DNA of 64,000 nt from Salinibacterium sp. SWN248 (GTDB lineage: Bacteria; Actinomycetota; Actinomycetes; Actinomycetales; Microbacteriaceae). The notes under the pieces were generated by a model. The model was not told where the DNA came from. It saw only the letters and a list, made by a program, of their open reading frames with translations, and ran no database searches. Where the stretch lies: NCBI RefSeq assembly GCF_015864575.1, contig NZ_JADYWW010000003.1, forward strand, positions 176,270 to 240,269, read 5' to 3'. This document shows positions 58,855 through 64,000 of the stretch, piece after piece (the first letter of the stretch is position 1; the number at the start of each line of letters is the position of its first letter). The position numbers were made by a program, and so were the translations under genes.

Positions 58855-59774
58855 TGGCCCGCTTCACACCGCTCGAGCAGCGGATTGATGAGTGGGCGCA
58901 CCGGCGTCTCAACCGGGTGCGCGGTGCGGCCGCGAACCCGCAATCCGCCAGCACGAGCGCGCGGTCGCAGCGCCTCCGCACGTGGGCTATTGAGTTCACG
59001 GTGTTCGTGCTCAAGCAAGCCTGGGCCTGCGTGTTCGGGGGAGCACTACTCGCCGTTCTCGTGCTCACTCGCCTCTGGTATCCAGAGTCGGCGGCCCTCG
59101 CCCGCAACGACTTTCTGGTGTTGGCTGCTCTCGCCATCCAAGTTCTCATGGTGGCCTTCAAACTGGAGACACTGCGCGAACTGCGGGTGATCATCCTGTT
59201 CCACATCGTGGGCACGGTGATGGAGATCTTCAAAACGGATGCCGGATCGTGGACCTATGAGGGCGACGGCCTTCTTCACATCTTCGGCGTCCCGCTCTAT
59301 AGCGGCTTCATGTATGCGGCGGTCGGGTCGTACATGGTGCGCGTGTTTCGCCTTTTCGAGCTCCGCTTCGATCGCTACCCCCGGCGCTGGATCACGGCCA
59401 TTCTGGCCACGCTGATTTACATCAACTTTTTCAGCCATCACTTCATCGTCGATGCCCGGTGGTTCCTGTTTGCGGCGATCGCGGTGGTCTGGTGGCGAAC
59501 GGTCATGCACGTCAGAGTCTCGCGGGCGCGATTCCGGATGCCCGTGCTCGTGGCCTTCGTGCTGGTCTCGATCTTCATCTGGATCGCGGAGAACGTGGCA
59601 ACCTGGTCGAATGCGTGGGTTTACCCGAATCAGTCGGACGGTTGGGAACTCGTATCGATCGCGAAGCTTGGTTCGTGGCTCCTGTTGATGATCGTCTCGG
59701 TAGTGCTCGTGACATGGGTCGAGAAGCCGCGGCCTCCCGAGTCGCTCAGCGAAATCGCTCAGCAGCAGCCGTAG
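58854..59774 (+). CDS. DUF817 family integral membrane protein
   Basis: This 306-aa protein has about eight membrane spans starting near residue 50. The DUF817 hallmark FVLKQAWACVFGGALLAVLVLT is followed by the RNDFLVLAALAIQ and MEIFKTDAGSWTYEG segments. Function unknown. It is coupled to the glycosylase gene (TAATG) and is probably the end of the argGH transcript. No terminator recognised in the 20-nt convergent gap. Confidence 0.88.
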   Translation: MARFTPLEQRIDEWAHRRLNRVRGAAANPQSASTSARSQRLRTWAIEFTVFVLKQAWACVFGGALLAVLVLTRLWYPESAALARNDFLVLAALAIQVLMVAFKLETLRELRVIILFHIVGTVMEIFKTDAGSWTYEGDGLLHIFGVPLYSGFMYAAVGSYMVRVFRLFELRFDRYPRRWITAILATLIYINFFSHHFIVDARWFLFAAIAVVWWRTVMHVRVSRARFRMPVLVAFVLVSIFIWIAENVATWSNAWVYPNQSDGWELVSIAKLGSWLLLMIVSVVLVTWVEKPRPPESLSEIAQQQP

Positions 59775-59795
59775 GCAAAAGACCCTCGAGCGGGT

Positions 59796-60350
59796 TTAGC
59801 GTCCGACGAGCAGCGCCGCGGTGCACAAGCCGGCCCACACCAGGCTCACGAGGGTGCCGATGATGAATCGTTCGCGCGCGGCCGCATTTTCCAGTTCGGC
59901 GAAACGACCGAGTCCTTTAATGGCGACAATGACGGCGATCGCGCCGGGCTGCCACACCATGAACGAGGCGATGAAGGCGAAGCGTTCGAGGTAACCGATC
60001 GTGGTTCCGCCGCGCAGAATCTCGCGCTCGGGCAGAGGAGAGTCTGCGTCGATGACGAGGATGCCGCCGTGTTCGCCGCGGGGTGCCGGATACGAGGCAA
60101 GCGAGAGCACGAGTGCCACGAGGGGGCTACCCGCGATTGTCGCGAGGGCGACGAGGGCTGCGCTGAGCAAGATGACGAGTCCAGAGGCATCACCCGGTAA
60201 TGGGTTTCCGGTCGATCCCAGAATGAGGGCAATTCCGACGGGCAGCAGTGAGACGGTGGCGAGCCAAAACTTGTCGGTGCGGGCCGCAATCATGGATGCA
60301 CCAATCGCTCCGATTGTGAGAACGAGTACCGCGATCCACCAGCCGATCAT
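59796..60350 (-). CDS. multi-span membrane protein paired with the SatD-like gene
   Basis: This 184-aa protein has about five membrane spans (roughly 3-20, 28-46, 58-90, 128-148 and 163-182) and a central loop containing PAPRGEHGGILVIDADSPLPEREILRGG. I do not recognise a named family. Its start overlaps the upstream SatD-like stop by 4 nt (ATGA), so the two proteins are made together. In streptococcal sat operons satD is followed by a membrane protein, satE; equivalence here is only suggestive. Confidence 0.7.
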   Translation of the reverse strand: MIGWWIAVLVLTIGAIGASMIAARTDKFWLATVSLLPVGIALILGSTGNPLPGDASGLVILLSAALVALATIAGSPLVALVLSLASYPAPRGEHGGILVIDADSPLPEREILRGGTTIGYLERFAFIASFMVWQPGAIAVIVAIKGLGRFAELENAAARERFIIGTLVSLVWAGLCTAALLVGR

Positions 60351-60985
60351 GACGTGCCTTCCTCTGCGCTGAGCGCGTTGTCGGTTACTACTCCACTGTG
60401 TGCTTTGTCGAGCAGGTTCGCAAGAGCTCGAACGGCATCTTCTTCGGTGCGTAGTCCGGCGACAAGCGCGCGCTGGCTGGCTGACTGTGGCGAGATGCCG
60501 AGTCGTTCAGCAGCATCGGCTTGCGTGATGCCGGTGCTGAGCAGGTCGTAGAGTTCCCAACCGTTGGCGGTGCGCCGGTTGCGCAGCAAAATCAACAGTT
60601 CGAGGAGCGGTTCGATGTCGTGAGTCAATTCGCTCGAAGGGTCGGATTCGACGGCGCATTTGGCTGGACTTTTCTTGGCGCGGTCGATGGCTTCGCGGGC
60701 GGCGAGAAAAGCGCGTCCGCTGGTCGCGCGCACAGTGGTTCCGTAGGGGAGCGGCACTGCTCCGATCCCGATTCCCACGCTCCACTGTTCCGTGCGGGTG
60801 AGTTCGAGCGTGATGTCGAGGGTGGCCTGTGCCGAGGTCAGCAGCATCTGGGCTTCATCTCCGGCGGTACGTTCGGCGGGTAGGGCGAGGTCATCCGCGC
60901 GCTCGATATTGATGCGCTGCAGGGTATGGCCCACGGCATCCGCGCTCCTGCGGCTGTTTCGTTGGTCTGCTGTAATCACGAACAT
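60347..60985 (-). CDS. SatD-like protein with C-terminal helix-turn-helix
   Basis: This 212-aa protein begins MFVITADQRNSRRSADAV, the start pattern of the SatD family. Its C-terminal ~90 residues include ELYDLLSTGITQADAAERLGISPQSASQRAL, a clear helix-turn-helix. The function of SatD proteins is not well defined. TAGCCT (60997-60992 on the minus strand) is 6 nt before the ATG, so it is leaderless. It is divergent from tyrS, and two perfect inverted repeats lie upstream that could be its own operators. Confidence 0.68.
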   Translation of the reverse strand: MFVITADQRNSRRSADAVGHTLQRINIERADDLALPAERTAGDEAQMLLTSAQATLDITLELTRTEQWSVGIGIGAVPLPYGTTVRATSGRAFLAAREAIDRAKKSPAKCAVESDPSSELTHDIEPLLELLILLRNRRTANGWELYDLLSTGITQADAAERLGISPQSASQRALVAGLRTEEDAVRALANLLDKAHSGVVTDNALSAEEGTS

Positions 60986-61015
60986 AACTAAAGGCTACAG
61001 CATTGATTTCTCAAC

Positions 61016-61064
61016 ATCAGGCCCACAAGCCTGATTCCCCACAATCAGTGCCTCAGCATTGTGG
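61016..61064. promoter_or_regulatory. two perfect inverted repeats between SatD-like gene and tyrS
   Basis: ATCAGGC-N6-GCCTGAT (61016-61035) and CCACAAT-N12-ATTGTGG (61039-61064) sit side by side. They lie outside both predicted leaderless transcripts, so they are likely DNA sites rather than RNA hairpins. Confidence 0.6.
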
Positions 61065-61120
61065 ATGCCGCCGTTTTCGCTGCTCTCACCACTGCGGTAT
61101 TAGGCACTACGGTTAATGAC

Positions 61121-62431
61121 GTGTCAGCGACAGCATCAGAATCCCTCAGTACTCAGAACAACGACGACTCTTTCGAGAGCCTGTGGCAAGAACTCACGTG
61201 GCGTGGCCTCGTGCATGTCTCCACCGACGCGGATGCCCTCGAGAAGCTTCTCGATGGTGACCCCATCACGTACTACTGCGGCTTCGATCCCACGGCACCC
61301 AGCCTTCACTTGGGAAACCTCGTTCAACTGCTGCTGCTGCGCCGCCTTCAGCTGGCCGGCCACAAGCCGCTCGGACTCGTTGGGGGAGCGACCGGTCTTA
61401 TTGGCGACCCCCGTCCCACCGCCGAGCGCACCCTGAACGACAGCGACACCGTTGCTGAGTGGGTCAGTTACTTGCAGGGTCAGGTTTCGAAGTTCTTGAG
61501 CACCGAGGGTGACAATGCCGTGCGCATGGTCAACAACCTCGACTGGACAGCGCCCATGAGCGCGATCGATTTCTTGCGCGATGTCGGAAAGTACTTCCGC
61601 GTCGGCACCATGATCAAGAAGGACGCCGTGAGCGCGCGCCTCAACAGCGATGCCGGCATCAGCTACACCGAGTTCAGTTACCAGGTCATGCAGGGCATGG
61701 ACTTCTTGGAGCTCTACCGCAACTACGACTGCGTATTGCAGACCGGGGGCAGCGACCAGTGGGGCAACCTCACAAGCGGTAGCGATCTCATCCACAAGGC
61801 TGAGGGCGCGAGCGTTCACGCCATCGGTACCCCGCTCATCACCAACTCAGATGGCACCAAGTTCGGCAAGAGCGAAGGCAACGCCATTTGGCTCGACTCG
61901 AATATGACGAGTCCGTACGCGTTCTACCAGTTCTGGCTCAATACCGACGATGCGGATGTCATTGAGCGCGTGAAGATCTTCACGTTCTTGTCGCGCGATC
62001 AGATTGCGGCTCTCGAGACCGCTGTCGCTGAGGCGCCGTTTAGGCGTGAAGCACAGAAGACTCTCGCGTACGAAGTCACGTCTCTCGTGCACGGTCGCGC
62101 GGCAACGGACGCGGCGATTGCTGCTTCTGCTGCTCTGTTCGGCCAGGGCGAATTGGCCTCATTGGATGCCGACACTCTTGCCGCAGCATTGCGTGAACTT
62201 GCCCACGTCGAGACGGCAGCGGATGCGACGATCGTGCAGTTGCTCATCGACACGAAGCTGGTGTCGAGTGCGAGTGAAGCACGTCGCGCGATTTCGCAGG
62301 GCGGCGTCTACCTCAACAACGTTGCGGTAGCGGATGACCAAGCGACGGTCGGCAGCGATCTTCTCGCCGGAAACGTGGCGGTTCTCCGTCGCGGCAAAAA
62401 GACTCTCGCGGGAATCTTCGTCACTTCCTAG
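61121..62431 (+). CDS. tyrS: tyrosine--tRNA ligase
   Basis: This 436-aa class I synthetase has a HIGH-type motif in TAPSLHLGNLVQL (about residues 54-66), the tyrosine pocket SYQVMQGMDFLELYR, KMSKS-type KFGKSEGN (about 247-254), and a C-terminal S4 RNA-binding domain (LVSSASEARRAISQGGVYLNN). GTG 61121 is preferred over the longer frame to 61061: a TACGGT box (61108-61113) lies 7 nt before it (leaderless), and residues before it are not conserved. Confidence 0.96.
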   Translation: MSATASESLSTQNNDDSFESLWQELTWRGLVHVSTDADALEKLLDGDPITYYCGFDPTAPSLHLGNLVQLLLLRRLQLAGHKPLGLVGGATGLIGDPRPTAERTLNDSDTVAEWVSYLQGQVSKFLSTEGDNAVRMVNNLDWTAPMSAIDFLRDVGKYFRVGTMIKKDAVSARLNSDAGISYTEFSYQVMQGMDFLELYRNYDCVLQTGGSDQWGNLTSGSDLIHKAEGASVHAIGTPLITNSDGTKFGKSEGNAIWLDSNMTSPYAFYQFWLNTDDADVIERVKIFTFLSRDQIAALETAVAEAPFRREAQKTLAYEVTSLVHGRAATDAAIAASAALFGQGELASLDADTLAAALRELAHVETAADATIVQLLIDTKLVSSASEARRAISQGGVYLNNVAVADDQATVGSDLLAGNVAVLRRGKKTLAGIFVTS

Positions 62432-62498
62432 ACCCAGGGCTGGCGCGGCTGAGTGTTCCCCGCCCGCCGGTGTCGTCCGGTGGCCGTACCCTGATCGC

Positions 62499-63050
62499 AT
62501 GTCACGCATTCTTTTCGAAACCGCGTCCACCCTCAACGGCTACCTTGCCGATGAGGCTGATTCTCTCGACTGGCTGTTCGCGGTGCCTAGTGACGAGGCG
62601 CCGGCGGTTGCGCCTACCGCGACAGTCCAAGTTGAGGGGTCGAGCACCTACGAGTGGGTGCTCAAGCAAGAAGACTTGATTGCGCAGCCACACAAGTGGG
62701 CAGAATATTTCGGCAACAAGCCGACCTTCGTGTTCACTACGCGTGATCTGCCTGTGCCGGAAGGTGCAGACGTACGTTTCGTCCACGGCAGTGTTGCGGA
62801 TGCCCTGCCCGCCATTCGCGAAGCGGCTGGTGATGGCGACATCTGGATCGTGGGTGGGGGAGATCTCGCCGCCCAGTTCTTCGATGCCGGCGCTCTCGAT
62901 GAGATCTCGATCTCGTTCGCTCCCGCGACGGTGATCGGTGGGGCGCCGCTTTTCCCTCGGATGCTGGGTTCTGATCGTCTGCGGTTGACGTCAGCTGCCG
63001 CTGTCGGTCAGTTCGCTCACCTGGTTTACGAAGTCCGGCCGCGGGAGTAG
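62499..63050 (+). CDS. RibD C-terminal / dihydrofolate-reductase-like family protein
   Basis: This 183-aa protein has the RibD_C fold related to DHFR: ETASTLNGYLADEADSLDWLF near the N-terminus, STYEWVLKQ, and the NADPH loop DIWIVGGGDLAAQFFDAGALDEISISFAPATVIGGAPLF. The reaction is unknown; riboflavin-pathway relatives reduce the ribosyl group. TACCCT (62487-62492) is 6 nt before ATG 62499, again leaderless. No terminator recognised after it. Confidence 0.88.
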   Translation: MSRILFETASTLNGYLADEADSLDWLFAVPSDEAPAVAPTATVQVEGSSTYEWVLKQEDLIAQPHKWAEYFGNKPTFVFTTRDLPVPEGADVRFVHGSVADALPAIREAAGDGDIWIVGGGDLAAQFFDAGALDEISISFAPATVIGGAPLFPRMLGSDRLRLTSAAAVGQFAHLVYEVRPRE

Positions 63051-63419
63051 TTCACTCTGGTGCCCAGACGAAGGTCGTCGAAAACCATCACCCTTCACCG
63101 CAAGGTCTGGCCACAGTGCAGTGTTTGCGGGCCCTCATCTTTGTGACACGCCCGGGATGTAGTCGGTGTTGGTGGGGCGTCGAGAATGCACGTAATGTTT
63201 CCTCTTGTCACCCCAAAGGTGCGGAAGTCCCGGGCAGTTCTGCTGCTAGGTTTCCGGCCTCAAGTGGGGGCCACCATCCTCTAAATCTGTTATAGTTTTA
63301 GTCCGGTCAGGTAGCGGAGTTCCTCATGTAGGTTCCGTCATCGGATCGTTGGATGTCTTCCCGCTTTACGCGTGTGTCGATCTGTTGTTTGTGTGCCGTT
63401 CTGGTTCGCTTCATTGGAT
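63051..63419. other. non-coding region upstream of the rRNA operon
   Basis: About 370 bp with no gene I can support. It contains a TATAGT box at 63291-63296 in a locally AT-rich stretch without a good -35; it could be a secondary rRNA promoter. Confidence 0.4.
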
Positions 63420-63447
63420 TTGACAGCAACGCTGAAGCTGGTAAGTT
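63420..63447 (+). promoter_or_regulatory. rRNA operon promoter
   Basis: Consensus TTGACA (63420-63425), 16-nt spacer, TAAGTT (63442-63447). It is the only consensus-grade -35 seen in the window, as expected for an rRNA operon; predicted start near 63454. Confidence 0.72.
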
Positions 63448-63453
63448 AGACAG

Positions 63454-63789
63454 GTTGCCTTTCGCTTTCAGCGGAGGTTGCCAACATAGGTTTTGAAAGC
63501 CCTGGGGTGAAGCCGTTTTGCGGTGGAGGTCAGGAGCGTCCGATCCTTGAGAACTCAACAGCGTGCACAACGTCAAATGCCAAAAACCCGACTGTGTTTA
63601 TGGGAATTGTTCTAATCAGAACGGTTTCGTTTTCACAGCGGATTCCTTTGGAAAAAGATATAAACAACAAAGCAAGTCAGTATTGATTTGTTCTGTCAGT
63701 TTCAAACTTGTTGCCTCGACACCCTATTCCGGGTGCGGGTAACGCAAGATGTGCATTGATGGGCTTCGGCTTGTTGGTGCAATCAAACA
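63454..63789 (+). promoter_or_regulatory. rRNA leader with antitermination-type motif
   Basis: About 335 nt before mature 16S. TTGAGAACTCAA (63547-63558) matches the motif next to boxA in mycobacterial rrn leaders. GTTCT-aatc-AGAAC lies at 63609-63622. The last ~60 nt contain a UUCG hairpin flanked by complementary TGCA segments, likely part of the 16S processing stem. Confidence 0.6.

Positions 63790-64000
<211 letters not shown>

Noticed and set aside
63307..63576. 89-aa minus-strand open frame before the rRNA operon
   Set aside because: It overlaps the rRNA promoter and leader in antisense and has no recognisable protein features.

Overview
The window is chromosomal core sequence from a high-GC Gram-positive bacterium, most likely a member of the Microbacteriaceae (Actinomycetota). 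The support is the gene content and order (dapB-thyA-folA-dapA-rnj, ftsK-pgsA-cinA-clgR-DUF3046-recA-recX-miaB-miaA-dapF-hflX-lexA, hisCBHA-sseB, infC-rpmI-rplT, pheST-argCJBDFGH-tyrS), the actinobacterial SOS box TCGAAC-N4-GTTCGA, and the 5' part of a 16S rRNA gene of Microbacteriaceae type at the right edge. I see no phage, insertion sequence, CRISPR array, tRNA or plasmid element.

Layout. 1-3.2 kb: a truncated esterase, a flavin monooxygenase with its FMN reductase, and a DUF5302 gene. 3.2-11.6 kb: polynucleotide phosphorylase behind a structured leader, a small membrane protein, a YbhB protein, an aldo/keto reductase, a TetR regulator with a large operator palindrome, an M16 peptidase, a histidine phosphatase and a GNAT protein. 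11.7-18.6 kb: lysine/peptidoglycan precursor genes (dapB, dapA) around thyA-folA, then RNase J. 18.7-21.9 kb: a three-gene MacA/MacB-like ABC system. 21.9-36.2 kb: ftsK, pgsA, cinA, clgR, the recA-recX SOS module, miaB-miaA-dapF, hflX, and lexA divergent from a LysM protein that is probably an SOS cell-division inhibitor. 36.2-40.6 kb: histidine genes, SseB and DUF1844. 40.6-43.1 kb: infC (AUC start), rpmI, rplT and a TrmH-type methyltransferase. 43.1-46.5 kb: a glutamate-type ABC importer. 46.5-58.3 kb: pheST and the arginine genes argCJBDF plus argGH. 58.3-63.1 kb: alkyladenine glycosylase, DUF817 protein, a SatD-like/membrane pair, tyrS and a RibD-C-type reductase. 63.4-64.0 kb: rRNA promoter, long leader and the first ~210 nt of 16S rRNA.

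Two regulatory themes stand out. First, many genes have a TANNNT box 6-8 nt before an ATG or GTG and no Shine-Dalgarno sequence, so a large share of this chromosome is probably expressed from leaderless mRNAs. Second, no argR lies between argF and argG, where many actinobacteria carry it. The argC leader instead holds a 30-codon open frame in leaderless configuration that ends Arg-Arg-stop inside mutually exclusive hairpins, which suggests translational attenuation of arginine synthesis. This is a hypothesis from sequence only, and it is my best candidate for something undescribed in an otherwise housekeeping region.
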